Source: Chlorobium sp.
GTDB lineage: Bacteria; Bacteroidota; Chlorobiia; Chlorobiales; Chlorobiaceae
NCBI GenBank assembly: GCA_005843825.1
Contig: SZXX01000026.1
Location: 1-64,000 of the forward strand
Length of the DNA: 64,000 bases
Reading direction: 5' to 3'
Made by a program: the position numbers and the translations under genes. This document shows, piece by piece, positions 16,535 through 25,562 of the stretch. Each line of letters begins with the position of its first letter. The stretch's first letter is position 1. A model generated the notes under the pieces. That model ran no database searches. It was not told where the DNA came from and saw only the letters and a program-made list of their open reading frames with translations.

Positions 16535-16864
16535 TCAAGCTCCGTAGATAAGGACATCCACGCCATCTGAACCGCTGCCGCCAAGTGCATCAGCAAAGAT
16601 AGTCAGTTTTGCACCTGGAACTTCGTAGACCTTTGTTACTTGAGTATGCGGTGTCAATGTCAGTACATCCAGCTGAGCCACTAATTCATTTCCTTCCGTG
16701 ATCGTGAGGCGGATGTTGACACCAGTGCCTGAACCCACACGCTCATCGGCAACAACCCTGATTGACGAAAACGGACTAACGTCGACCACACCCAACTGCT
16801 TTGATTGTCCTGCAGGAATGGCGACCGACCCGACAGGTGTTCTGAATGCAAGTTTTGTACCCAT
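16535..16864 (-). CDS. Hypothetical beta-rich protein
   Basis: This 109-residue protein has no signal peptide, membrane helix or cysteine. It consists of alternating hydrophobic strands (SSIRVVADER, VNIRLTITEG, KLTIFADALG) suggestive of a small beta-sandwich. The start is well supported by AAAGGAGTCAACACTT. Upstream bases 16865-17273 hold nothing recognisable. After the stop, an inverted repeat (GCCGCCTC / GAGGCGGC, 16470-16505) may terminate transcription. I do not recognise the family. Confidence 0.6.
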   Translation of the reverse strand: MGTKLAFRTPVGSVAIPAGQSKQLGVVDVSPFSSIRVVADERVGSGTGVNIRLTITEGNELVAQLDVLTLTPHTQVTKVYEVPGAKLTIFADALGGSGSDGVDVLIYGA

Positions 16865-17273
16865 AAGTGTTGACTCCTTTTTATGTTTTATGAAGCGCGC
16901 TAAATGTTGCTATTTCCTTTTCGCCGCGCTCCTTGGCGAGAGGTTTCAAAATCAACTTTTTCGACGACGAACCTTCCTCCCCTTCTTTGACAGAAAAAAG
17001 TGGTACTGATATGTATGTAATGATGAACTGCGAGGGTATCGAAAGGACTACCGGATGGAATTTTTGCGGACAGGATGAAAGCAATAAAACTATAGGGATA
17101 GCTCAACCTTCTTAAAAAATCCTTAAGGAAATATATAAAATAGTTGTATAAAAATTGTGCGGCCTTGGAGATTTAACAGGAAATATTACAATCCTTACTG
17201 CCGTATTATTCGGTATTCTTGTACATAAGCGGATATGAGTATCGCTCTGTTTTGACTGGGAATCCAAAACATT
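16865..17273. other. Intergenic region without recognisable gene
   Basis: Apart from the ribosome site of the leftward gene at 16864, this stretch has only short unsupported frames. An AT-rich segment at 17110-17160 could include promoter elements. Confidence 0.3.
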
Positions 17274-18395
17274 CTATCTCGGTATACTGAAACGTTCTTG
17301 AATGCCGTTTTTTGAAAGCAGCACCTGCCATAACTGGTTGGTTCTCGACCTGAACCCTCCAGTGCAGCTCAGCAGGTAGTATCTCCACATGCGTTGAAAC
17401 TCTTCGTTGTACCGCGGCGGAAGCAATTGCCACTTGTTCTCGATGTTCTCATACCATGCCATGAGTGTCCGGGCGTAATCGTCATGGGTAAAAACATGCC
17501 AGTCCTCAAGAGTAAACAGCCCTTCATAGCTTTCAGTGATCTGGCTGGCTGACGGGACGTTTGAGTTTGGAAAAATGTATTTGTTCGCCCATGGTTCAAC
17601 ACTGTATGTCGACTTGTTTCCTCCGATGGTGTGCAAGAGGGTCAAGCCGTCCTCTTTCAGACATTGGTGGACAATTTTGAAATAGTCCCGGTAATTCTTG
17701 TATCCGACATGCTCGAACATGCCGATAGAATAGATGCGATCGAAAGAATCCTTTACTCTCCGGTAGTCTGTCACTTCTATGGTAACGGGCAGGTCAGCGC
17801 AATGCTCGCGTGCAATTGCCGCCTGTTCTGTTGAAACTGTGACCCCATGCACTGATACTCCATAGTGTTCGGCAGCGAACCGTGCGGCCCCACCCCATCC
17901 ACATCCGATGTCAAGCACCTTCATTCCGGGTTTAAGCTGCAGCTTCTGAAAAATCAGGTGGAGTTTCTTTTCCTGTGCCTCTTCAAGGTTTTTGGCATCT
18001 TTCCAATAGCCGCAACTGTAAAGCATCCGCTTGTCAAGCATCTCTTTAAACAGGTCATTGCCGATATTGTAATGTTTTTCTGCCACCTTGAAGGACCTTG
18101 AGGGACGCTGCATGTTGTAAATCGTGCTGATTACCTCGCCAAAGAGCATTACTGGTGGCGAAACTTTATCCTCAGCCCTGGAACTGATAATCCTGTAAAA
18201 AAACTCATCAAGCCGTTCACAATCCCACCAGCCATCCATGTATGCCTCGCCCAAACCAAGGTTTCCCTGTGATATAACACGACGGTAGAGCTCCGGCCTA
18301 TGGACCTGAATGTCCCACTCCCGGTTACCGCCTATTTTGATATCGGCAGCATCAAGGATGCGCTCAACCTGCTTTTTATAAAATCCGTCCAGCAT
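17274..18395 (-). CDS. cfa: Cyclopropane-fatty-acyl-phospholipid synthase
   Basis: This 373-residue protein transfers a methylene group from S-adenosylmethionine to cis double bonds of phospholipid acyl chains at the inner membrane face. The N-terminal region (GNLGLGEAYMDGWW) and the AEKHYNIGNDLF helix are family signatures. The SAM site is VLDIGCGWGG at residues 160-169, and the active-site block SIGMFEHVGYKNY follows. Length matches the usual 370-390 residues. It stands alone. Cyclopropane lipids generally help bacteria withstand stress and stationary phase. Confidence 0.93.
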   Translation of the reverse strand: MLDGFYKKQVERILDAADIKIGGNREWDIQVHRPELYRRVISQGNLGLGEAYMDGWWDCERLDEFFYRIISSRAEDKVSPPVMLFGEVISTIYNMQRPSRSFKVAEKHYNIGNDLFKEMLDKRMLYSCGYWKDAKNLEEAQEKKLHLIFQKLQLKPGMKVLDIGCGWGGAARFAAEHYGVSVHGVTVSTEQAAIAREHCADLPVTIEVTDYRRVKDSFDRIYSIGMFEHVGYKNYRDYFKIVHQCLKEDGLTLLHTIGGNKSTYSVEPWANKYIFPNSNVPSASQITESYEGLFTLEDWHVFTHDDYARTLMAWYENIENKWQLLPPRYNEEFQRMWRYYLLSCTGGFRSRTNQLWQVLLSKNGIQERFSIPR

Positions 18396-18615
18396 ACTGT
18401 GAGGATTCAGTTGTCGTTAAAAAGTCAATATGAACAAGGACATTGCCAGAGAGTTTCTCCATTACGGTTTTATTTTCGACATCCGGATTTAATTCACCCT
18501 GCCGACAGGTTTTGATTTCGGGATTTATTATAAACGAATTGTATGTGTTGGGCTCTATCTGCTCTTCCTATAGTGCTATAATATACAAAATGTAGCAAAA
18601 AGAGAGGATATAAGG

Positions 18616-18681
18616 ATATCCATCGATGATGATGTACAGGAGGCATTAGAGCGGAAACAATGCAGAATGAGGAGGGAATGA
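18616..18681 (+). pseudogene. Possible remnant of a ribbon-helix-helix antitoxin gene
   Basis: A TATAAT (18577-18582) and a GAGAGG (18602-18607) precede a frame reading ISIDDDVQEALERKQ and stopping at 18679. The ISIDDDVxEAL phrase is characteristic of CopG/VapB ribbon-helix-helix antitoxins. The expected ATG is ATA, and the frame is short, so this looks like a decayed fragment. No toxin follows. Confidence 0.3.
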
Positions 18682-18710
18682 AAAAAAGGATCCCCCCGGC
18701 GTCAATCGGT

Positions 18711-19277
18711 CTAAATTCCAAACCAGGCGAGCACACCAAAAACCAAACCTATCCCGGCGCATGTCAAACTCACATACTCAAGCCAGTTTTTTCGAGTCAG
18801 GATTGTTATCGCTGCAAGTGAAATCGCAATTTGAAGCATCGTCACTCCAGTAGCCCAACGGTGGTGGGAATGCATATACTTTTCCGAGCGTTCATCAGCC
18901 TCACGCGAGAGCTTCTCTGTTGCTTCGGCTTTCTTTTTAATCTCAATTTTTTCAGTGGTATACCGTGCGATATCAATTTTTTTATCCTCCTTATCCTTAC
19001 CGGCAGTCAGCTTTGTTGCGAGTTCCGCAAGATTTTGCTTATTGCTTTTCGCCTGATAAAAATTCCATTGATCAGAAGCTTCAGTTTTCTTGATAGCCGC
19101 TTCATTTTTGCTGAGAATAGCTTCGCCAAGAGTGACGCTGGCTTCGTAAGAGATTAGAGCGCCGATTGTTGCCATGATTGCAGTCATAACCGCAATCCGG
19201 TTATTAAAGCTCTGGCCTCCTTCTCCTCCTTCCAATACTTCTTCGTGAGGTCCTTTAACTTCAAATTCCTCGCTCAT
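18711..19277 (-). CDS. DUF4337 membrane protein
   Basis: This 188-residue protein has a first hydrophobic segment (RIAVMTAIMATIGALISY, residues 27-45), then a long charged region with the conserved SDQWNFYQAKS, a Lys/Glu-rich coiled coil, and two C-terminal membrane helices. This is the DUF4337 pattern, a bacterial membrane family of unknown function. The ATG follows AGGAGCCTGTA. It is monocistronic. A dispersed hairpin repeat sits upstream at 19357-19440. Confidence 0.8.
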   Translation of the reverse strand: MSEEFEVKGPHEEVLEGGEGGQSFNNRIAVMTAIMATIGALISYEASVTLGEAILSKNEAAIKKTEASDQWNFYQAKSNKQNLAELATKLTAGKDKEDKKIDIARYTTEKIEIKKKAEATEKLSREADERSEKYMHSHHRWATGVTMLQIAISLAAITILTRKNWLEYVSLTCAGIGLVFGVLAWFGI

Positions 19278-19356
19278 TACAGGCTCCTTGTCTTATTGAT
19301 TCATGTTTGCAAAGAAGATAACTCCAGAACGATACAAATGAAAAATCATTGATGCG

Positions 19357-19440
19357 TACCTCTATTTATTCAAAGGGATGTATTAAAAATATTGATTATC
19401 AAAACGATGTAGGTTGGGGTGATTCCTGAACCCCAACAAA
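19357..19440. repeat. Dispersed hairpin repeat, copy 2 (compact)
   Basis: The full element is contiguous here: ACCTCTATTTATTCAAA, ATTGATTATCAAAAC, then GTAGG and the stem GTTGGGGT / ACCCCAAC with loop GATTCCTGA. The hairpin part is identical to copies 1 and 3. Confidence 0.75.
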
Positions 19441-19502
19441 ACAAACGTCGTCCAGAGAGGAAAGCTCTTTTCAGCCTGCAGGTAAAGTTTGCCTTCCATC
19501 TT

Positions 19503-20057
19503 TTATTTCAATCGTTTGTAGTACGAAATAAGAGATGCCTTTGCTATCGCATTCTGATTCAGCATGAACCCGATCATCGCGGGTGGCGTTTTTCCATCAA
19601 CGTCCAGTTTCGCTACGTTGAGGGCATATACTGTAAAGATGTAGCGATGTGGTTTGTCGCCAACAGGAGGGCACGCACCGCCAAAACCAGGCTTTCCATA
19701 GTCAGTTACGCTTTGTATGCTGCCTTTGGGTGCCACCGACTTTTGTGGATCGCCGGCATCTTTTTTAAGTTCATTAGTGTTTGATGGAATGTTCACAATA
19801 ATCCAATGCCACCATCCGCTTCCTGTAGGTGCGTCAGGGTCATAGACCGTTACGGCGAAGCTTTTTGTGTCGTGAGGAGCATTGACCCATTTCAGGGAAG
19901 GAGAGATGTTTTTCCCTGTGCAGCCGAATCCCGAAAATACCTGTTCTTCTGTCAGCTGTCCTTTTAAGTCATCACTTTTCAAGGTGAATTCTTCACCATG
20001 TGCGTTAGGGGCACCTATAAAAGCCAACATAAACACAACAAAAGCCAGTTTTTTCAT
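19503..20057 (-). CDS. Exported PEBP/YbhB-type protein
   Basis: This 184-residue protein has a signal peptide ending in AHG near residue 22, followed by a phosphatidylethanolamine-binding-protein fold. DPDAPTGSGWWHW and GGACPPVGDKPHRYIFTVYAL are the two conserved ligand-pocket motifs. The bacterial members (YbhB, YbcL) are of uncertain function. The signal peptide places it in the periplasm, like YbcL. The ATG is preceded by GGAGAAAAGACA. It is divergent from ogt and appears monocistronic. Confidence 0.9.
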   Translation of the reverse strand: MKKLAFVVFMLAFIGAPNAHGEEFTLKSDDLKGQLTEEQVFSGFGCTGKNISPSLKWVNAPHDTKSFAVTVYDPDAPTGSGWWHWIIVNIPSNTNELKKDAGDPQKSVAPKGSIQSVTDYGKPGFGGACPPVGDKPHRYIFTVYALNVAKLDVDGKTPPAMIGFMLNQNAIAKASLISYYKRLK

Positions 20058-20153
20058 TGTCTTTTCTCCGTTGTTTTTTTGATTACTGTTCTATGAAGCT
20101 TTTTTATAGTCTGTTTCCACGTAAGGTAAGCAACATACTTGTAATGCCGTAAA

Positions 20154-20630
20154 ATGAGCAATATCCTTTTTCTTTATTATCAACAGACTGATATAGGCTG
20201 TGTTGGCATAGCGGAGAGGGGAGGTTCTATAACCAGCCTCCATTTTGAATCAGCTGCTCCTCCGCCCGATGCCGAACTCATCGAAACAAAGCTTATTGCA
20301 GAAGCGTTTCGGCAATTGAACAGTTATTTTGCCGGAATGCTGAAACAATTCTCATTACCGCTCGCCCCTTCAGGGACGCCGTTCATGCAGCAGGTCTGGA
20401 AAGCCCTTTGTTCAATTCCCTATGGAACGACCGTGACCTATAAGGATATTGCCACTGCTGTCGGAAACCCTCTTGCCGTCCGTGCTGTTGGAATGGCGAA
20501 CCACCGCAATTCCATACCAATATTCATTCCCTGTCACCGGGTTATCGGCAGTGATGGCACTCTTACCGGATATAGGGGAGGCCTCGCATTAAAACAAAAA
20601 CTCCTTGAACTTGAACAGAGCTGCCGGTAA
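20154..20630 (+). CDS. ogt: Methylated-DNA--protein-cysteine S-methyltransferase
   Basis: This 158-residue protein removes O6-alkyl groups from guanine onto its own cysteine, in the cytoplasm. The acceptor motif PCHRVIG contains Cys127. The helix-turn-helix SIPYGTTVTYKDIA and the arginine-finger region LAVRAVGMANHRN precede it as in all family members. Length is normal for Ogt/MGMT without the Ada domain. It lies divergent from the PEBP gene and upstream of a repeat-rich gap. Confidence 0.95.
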   Translation: MSNILFLYYQQTDIGCVGIAERGGSITSLHFESAAPPPDAELIETKLIAEAFRQLNSYFAGMLKQFSLPLAPSGTPFMQQVWKALCSIPYGTTVTYKDIATAVGNPLAVRAVGMANHRNSIPIFIPCHRVIGSDGTLTGYRGGLALKQKLLELEQSCR

Positions 20631-20632
20631 TC

Positions 20633-20795
20633 AGTTGGCAGTTGGCAATAATCACCCTCTCACGTTCAAGCCAAAAAGCCCTTTGTCACCCCGAACTCCC
20701 GTGAGAGGGGTTTATCTTCTATCTTAACTGCCCACTGCCCACTTGTTTTCTTTCTTAACTCAGCACTCATCACTCAGCCCTCAGCACTTTTTTTA
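20633..20795. repeat. Composite intergenic repeat: CCCGAACTCCCGTGAG box plus CAACTGC/ACTGCC-type short repeats
   Basis: The block contains CAGTTGGCAGTTGGCA, then GTCACCCCGAACTCCCGTGAG...TATCTTCT (20685-20720), then TTAACTGCCCACTGCCCAC and CAGCACTCATCACTCAGCC. The same order (CCCGAAYTCCCGTGAG, TATCTTCT, CAACTGCCAACTG, CTCAGCCCT) recurs at 32515-32580, and the first box recurs at 63442-63474. It is non-coding. Confidence 0.6.
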
Positions 20796-20995
20796 AGGTA
20801 TGCATCATACCCTAAACAAGGTATTTGCATGGTGCAGTTTGTTGCTACATTTATTGACAGGCAATATTTGAGGTGAATAAGCGTTATGATGTCAAATTAT
20901 TTATGAAATTCTTATGTTATTGCTACTTATAGGTTAATTTCGACAACAAAGTTATTGTGCTGAAAGAGTACTTGATTGTTTCTGGCAAGTCCATA

Positions 20996-21035
20996 AAGAA
21001 GCCGATTCTTGATGTCAAAGGATCGGCTTCTTTAT
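20996..21035 (+). terminator. Orphan terminator upstream of the RND operon
   Basis: An 11-bp perfect stem (AAGAAGCCGAT / ATCGGCTTCTT) with a 15-base loop ends in TTTAT. No gene lies between ogt (stop 20630) and this point, so it may end a small RNA or act in the leader of the efflux operon. Confidence 0.5.
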
Positions 21036-21114
21036 GAACCTGGATATTCGATTCTTCCCGGGTTTCATCAAAAGACTCGTTGAACATGTTTTCTGCGGAT
21101 AAATAAAATGATCT

Positions 21115-22296
21115 ATGAATAAAAAACTGAGAAACAGGTTTATCAGGATGTCGTCAGTTATCGGACTTTGCCTGCCGGTAATCTTTTATGGCTGCGGACC
21201 TGGAAGTGACAGCAAAGATGCCGGTAAGCAAAAGCCCTCGTTGCCCGTTATGACGGTTAATCTGTCAGATGCTACCGTGACAACCTACTATTCGGCTCTT
21301 CTCGAGGGAAAAGTCAATGTTGAAATTCGTCCGCAGGTTGATGGCACGCTCGAGAAAATCTATGTCGATGAAGGCGCCTTTGTCAAAGCAGGTTCTCCGC
21401 TGTTTAAAATCGATGACCGGGTTTACCGTGAGCAGTACAACAGCGCATTGGCATCTCAACATGCAGCTGAAGCGAAGCTCGTCGTCGCTAAGCTTGACGA
21501 GGAAAAACTTGTGCCGCTTGTTCAGAATAAGGTGATCTCTGAAATTCAGCTGAAAACCGCGACAGCCAACACCCATGCAGCTCAGGCTGCCACGGAACAG
21601 GCTAAAGCCGCCACCCGTTCTGCATTAGTGAATCTTGATTATACGGTCATTAAAGCACCCGTAAGCGGCTATATCGGAAAGATCCCGTTACGGCTTGGCA
21701 GCCTGGTCAGTAAAAACCAGAGTGCATGGCTAACTCTTCTCAGTGATGTCAGTGAAGTTTACGCCTATTTCAGTATCAGTGAAAATGACTTTATGCGTTT
21801 TCGCCAGCATTATGCCGGTGCTTCCCTGCAGGAAAAGCTGCGCCAGCTTCCTCCGGTCTCATTGCTGCTGTCGGACGGTACCCGCTACACTGAAAAAGGT
21901 GTCATCGGCTCCATAAGCGGGCAGTTTGATCAAACGACAGCATCTGTCAGGATAAGGGCGGTTTTTCCCAATTCCCACGGTTTTTTGCGTTCAGGTAATA
22001 CCGGAAAGGTTGTAATGGAATCACAGTTCCATAATGCACTGCTTGTCCCGCAGGCTGCGACGGTTGAGTTGCAGGACAAGATCTTCGTTTTTTTTCTTGA
22101 TACAGGCAATAAGGTCAGGCAGCAGGTTGTAACGGTTTCCGGAAAGAGTGGCAATAATTATATCGTAAGTGACGGCCTGAAACCCGGTGACACTATTGTT
22201 ACTGCAGGCATAGATAAATTAAAAGGTGGTATGGTTATCAACCCGCAGAAAGGGACTCCTGGACCTGCGGATTCCAAGGCATTGAAAGTCAAGTGA
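21115..22296 (+). CDS. RND efflux periplasmic adaptor, lipoprotein
   Basis: This 393-residue protein is a membrane-fusion subunit linking an RND pump to an outer-membrane channel. A signal ending in FYGC (Cys27) indicates a lipid-anchored protein. The barrel-sandwich (biotinyl-like) halves are seen at VNVEIRPQVDGTLEKIYVDEGAFV and YTVIKAPVSGYIGKIPLRLG, flanking a helical hairpin of about 75 residues. The AcrA/MexA type is closest. It heads a three-gene operon with the RND permease (50-base gap) and the outer-membrane factor. A possible attenuator or terminator lies 80 bases upstream. Drug specificity cannot be read from sequence. Confidence 0.93.
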   Translation: MNKKLRNRFIRMSSVIGLCLPVIFYGCGPGSDSKDAGKQKPSLPVMTVNLSDATVTTYYSALLEGKVNVEIRPQVDGTLEKIYVDEGAFVKAGSPLFKIDDRVYREQYNSALASQHAAEAKLVVAKLDEEKLVPLVQNKVISEIQLKTATANTHAAQAATEQAKAATRSALVNLDYTVIKAPVSGYIGKIPLRLGSLVSKNQSAWLTLLSDVSEVYAYFSISENDFMRFRQHYAGASLQEKLRQLPPVSLLLSDGTRYTEKGVIGSISGQFDQTTASVRIRAVFPNSHGFLRSGNTGKVVMESQFHNALLVPQAATVELQDKIFVFFLDTGNKVRQQVVTVSGKSGNNYIVSDGLKPGDTIVTAGIDKLKGGMVINPQKGTPGPADSKALKVK

Positions 22297-22346
22297 AATG
22301 AGGCATTTTTTGTACAACGATCTGGCAGAGCTAAACGCACGTATTC

Positions 22347-25300
22347 ATGTTTGAAAGATTTATTTCAAGGCCGGTTCTGGCAACGGTCATCTCGGTGATT
22401 CTGGTCATCCTCGGTGCGGTTGGCATTTTCCAGTTGCCGATCACCCGATTTCCGGATATTGCTCCTCCGAGTGTTGTTGTGTCAGCCAGTTACCCCGGAG
22501 CCAGCGCTGAAACTGTTGGTCGTTCAGTAGCTCCTCCCCTCGAAGAGGCAATCAACGGGGTGGAAAACATGACCTACATGACCTCAACCTCCGCCAATGA
22601 CGGCTCTCTTTCCATAACAGTATTCTTCAAGCAGGGAACAAACGCCGACCAGGCAGCTGTCAATGTTCAGAACCGGGTTGCACAAGCCACAAGCCAGCTT
22701 CCAGCAGAGGTTAACCAGATAGGAATTTCGACTGTCAAGCGCCAGAACAGCCAGATCATGCTCATCAATCTAGTGAGCGATGTCAAGGAGCATGATCAGA
22801 TTTTCCTCCAGAACTATGCTAAAATCAATATTGTTGACGATCTCTCAAGGGTTCCAGGCGTTGGTCAGGTTTCGGTATACGGCAATCTGGATTACTCGAT
22901 GCGTATATGGCTGAGGCCACAGCAGATGGCGGCCTATAAGGTGACACCGCAGGAGGTCTCCTCCGCTATCAAGAGCCAGAACCTTGAGGCTGCTCCAGGA
23001 TCATTTGGAGAGAACAGCCGAGAGGCTATGCAGTATGTCATGAAGTACAAGGGAAAAAACCCTTATCCGGGTGATTATGAGCAGATCGTGATCCGGGCCA
23101 ATCCTGATGGCTCAGTTCTCAGACTTGGCGATATTGCCCGAGTTGAGTTCGGGGCTTACCGCTACACCGTCGATACAAAAGCAAACGCTCAGGATGCCGT
23201 TGTGCTTGCTGTCTATCAGTCACCTGGTTCTAATGCCAATGAGGTTGAAACGGGTCTTCGCAAGGCTCTTGAAAAAGCCTCAGCTTCATTTCCATCAGGT
23301 ATTAAATACTCCATACCGTTCAGTTCCAAGAAGGTTGTTGACGAATCAATTCAGCAGGTTCAACACACTCTTATTGAAGCATTTATTCTTGTTTTTCTTG
23401 TGGTCTTCATTTTTTTGCAGGACTTTCGTTCAACCCTGATACCAGCAATTGCAGTTCCGGTAGCCATTGTCGGAACTTTCTTTTTTATGAACCTGTTCGG
23501 CTTTTCCATTAATGTTCTGACTCTTTTCGGACTGGTTCTCGCAATCGGTATTGTGGTCGATGATGCCATTGTTGTTGTCGAGGCGGTTCATGCCAAAATT
23601 GAGCAAAAGCACTATCCTGCCAAAGCAGCTACCGTTTCGGCTATGCGTGAAATCACGAAAGCCATTATTACCATTACCCTTGTGATGTCATCGGTGTTTC
23701 TCCCGGTAGGTTTTCTTCAGGGCTCAACAGGAGTATTTTACCGACAGTTTGCCTTTACCCTTGCCATTGCCATTCTTATCTCAGCTGTTAACGCCTTGAC
23801 GCTCAGTCCTGCGCTCTGCGCCCTTTTTCTCCAAGATCTTCATCAGGAAAGCAGCGCAGGTAAACACGAAAAGCTCAAAAAATTCGGAGCATTCGGCCAT
23901 CGTTTTTTTGTAGGCTTCAATACGGGATTTGAAGCGTTGAAAAAAAAATATATCGGAAGCCTTGTTTATTTGATTCGCAACAAGCGCCTTTCTTTTACTC
24001 TCCTGGCTGTAATGATAGGGCTTTCATTCTGGCTGTTTAAAACATTGCCTACCGGATTTATCCCTGATGAGGATAACGGGTTTGTGATTGTCTCTGTCAC
24101 ACTTCCGCCAGGTGCTTCCTTTGCCCGCACCAAGGCTACCATGGACCGGGCTGTTGTAACCCTGCGCAACACCATGCCTGCTCTGCAAAAGGTAATATCT
24201 GTCGCAGGTATTAACATTCTTTCCCGAAGTTCCTCACCCTCTTCAGGTCTTCTTTTTATTCAGCTTAAAGATCATAAGGATCGTGGGCCTGATGGTAATA
24301 TCAAGACAATTCTTGCTACGATAACCAGGAATCTGAGTAACAGGGAAGGATCATTTTTTGCCCTTGCGCAGCCCACAGTTCCCGGTTTCAGTGCCGTTGG
24401 TGGTCTTGAATTTGTTCTGCAGGATCGAACCGGCGGGCGTCTTGACAAGTTCGGTAATGTGGCTGAGGGCTTTCTCGGTGAATTGATGAAACGTCCTGAA
24501 ATAGGATTTGCATTCACAACCTTCAAGGCAACATTTCCTCAATATGAACTTGAGGTTGACAATATCAAGGCTGCACAGCTAGGGGTTAACGTCAGCGATC
24601 TTCTGACGGTACTTCAGGCTTACTACGGCAGTATGCAGGCATCCGATTTCAACCGTTTCGGCAAGTACTACCGTGTTGTCATGCAGTCTGAATCTATTGA
24701 CCGTGCAGAGCCGGCATCCATGCAGGGGATCTTTGTGAAAAATTCTCGAGGTGAAATGGTCCCGGTCAGTTCAGTGATAACCTTGAAACGGGTCTACGGT
24801 ACTGAATCGGTTGACCATTTTAACCTCTTTAATGCTATTTCAGTCAACGCTGTGGTTAAGCCTGGTTTCAGTACCGGGCAGGCAATCAAGGCTGTTGAAG
24901 AGGTCTCTAAAACGCATCTTCCCTTAGGGTACAGCTACGACTGGAAAGGCCAGAGCCGTGAAGAGCTTGAATCAAGCGGTGGGCTGATCCTTATCTTCAT
25001 GCTCTCTGTGGTCTTTGTCTATTTTCTGCTTTCAGGTCTGTTTGAAAGCTATCTGCTTCCTTTTGCTGTGATGCTCTCTATCCCGACAGGGTTACTTGGC
25101 GTTTTTTGCGGTATAAAACTGGCAGGTATAGCTAACAACATCTATGTCCAGGTTGCTGTTATCATGCTGATCGGTCTGCTGGCTAAAAATGCAATTCTGA
25201 TTGTCGAGTTTGCACTGCAGCGAAGGGTTGAAGGCATGTCACTTTCAGCCTCTGCTATTTCAGGTGCAAAGGCAAGGCTAAGGCCTATTCTTATGACTTC

Positions 25301-25562
25301 GCTAGCTTTTATTGCAGGTCTTCTGCCTCTTCTTTTTGTTGGCGGTCCGACTGCCCAGGGCAACCACTCTATCGGTGCAGCAGCTATTGGCGGTATGTTT
25401 ATGGGTATGGTGCTTGGTATTTTTATTGTTCCAGTCCTCTTTATCGCATTCCAGCATCTTCAGGAGCGTATTACCGGTCCGGCATCTCCCATAGTGGAAG
25501 CAGGGGAGCTTCTTGAAGTGGTTCTGGATAACGAAAAAGATCGCTCCGTGAAGGCATTGTGA
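22347..25562 (+). CDS. RND multidrug efflux permease, HAE1 family (AcrB-like)
   Basis: This 1071-residue inner-membrane pump uses the proton gradient to expel hydrophobic compounds. The layout is MFERFISRPVLATVI at the N-terminus (first helix), a periplasmic loop, helices 2-6 with the proton-relay VLAIGIVVDDAIVVVE (two adjacent Asp), the second periplasmic loop and helices 8-12. The double Asp and length are those of hydrophobe/amphiphile exporters, unlike the metal-type CusA at 57455. It overlaps the next gene by four bases (GTGA). The C-terminal tail of about 30 residues is acidic. Confidence 0.95.
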   Translation: MFERFISRPVLATVISVILVILGAVGIFQLPITRFPDIAPPSVVVSASYPGASAETVGRSVAPPLEEAINGVENMTYMTSTSANDGSLSITVFFKQGTNADQAAVNVQNRVAQATSQLPAEVNQIGISTVKRQNSQIMLINLVSDVKEHDQIFLQNYAKINIVDDLSRVPGVGQVSVYGNLDYSMRIWLRPQQMAAYKVTPQEVSSAIKSQNLEAAPGSFGENSREAMQYVMKYKGKNPYPGDYEQIVIRANPDGSVLRLGDIARVEFGAYRYTVDTKANAQDAVVLAVYQSPGSNANEVETGLRKALEKASASFPSGIKYSIPFSSKKVVDESIQQVQHTLIEAFILVFLVVFIFLQDFRSTLIPAIAVPVAIVGTFFFMNLFGFSINVLTLFGLVLAIGIVVDDAIVVVEAVHAKIEQKHYPAKAATVSAMREITKAIITITLVMSSVFLPVGFLQGSTGVFYRQFAFTLAIAILISAVNALTLSPALCALFLQDLHQESSAGKHEKLKKFGAFGHRFFVGFNTGFEALKKKYIGSLVYLIRNKRLSFTLLAVMIGLSFWLFKTLPTGFIPDEDNGFVIVSVTLPPGASFARTKATMDRAVVTLRNTMPALQKVISVAGINILSRSSSPSSGLLFIQLKDHKDRGPDGNIKTILATITRNLSNREGSFFALAQPTVPGFSAVGGLEFVLQDRTGGRLDKFGNVAEGFLGELMKRPEIGFAFTTFKATFPQYELEVDNIKAAQLGVNVSDLLTVLQAYYGSMQASDFNRFGKYYRVVMQSESIDRAEPASMQGIFVKNSRGEMVPVSSVITLKRVYGTESVDHFNLFNAISVNAVVKPGFSTGQAIKAVEEVSKTHLPLGYSYDWKGQSREELESSGGLILIFMLSVVFVYFLLSGLFESYLLPFAVMLSIPTGLLGVFCGIKLAGIANNIYVQVAVIMLIGLLAKNAILIVEFALQRRVEGMSLSASAISGAKARLRPILMTSLAFIAGLLPLLFVGGPTAQGNHSIGAAAIGGMFMGMVLGIFIVPVLFIAFQHLQERITGPASPIVEAGELLEVVLDNEKDRSVKAL

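Noticed and set aside
20640-20790. Repeat-rich gap considered as an insertion-sequence remnant
   Set aside because: No transposase fragment or terminal inverted repeats could be seen; it fits dispersed intergenic repeats better.
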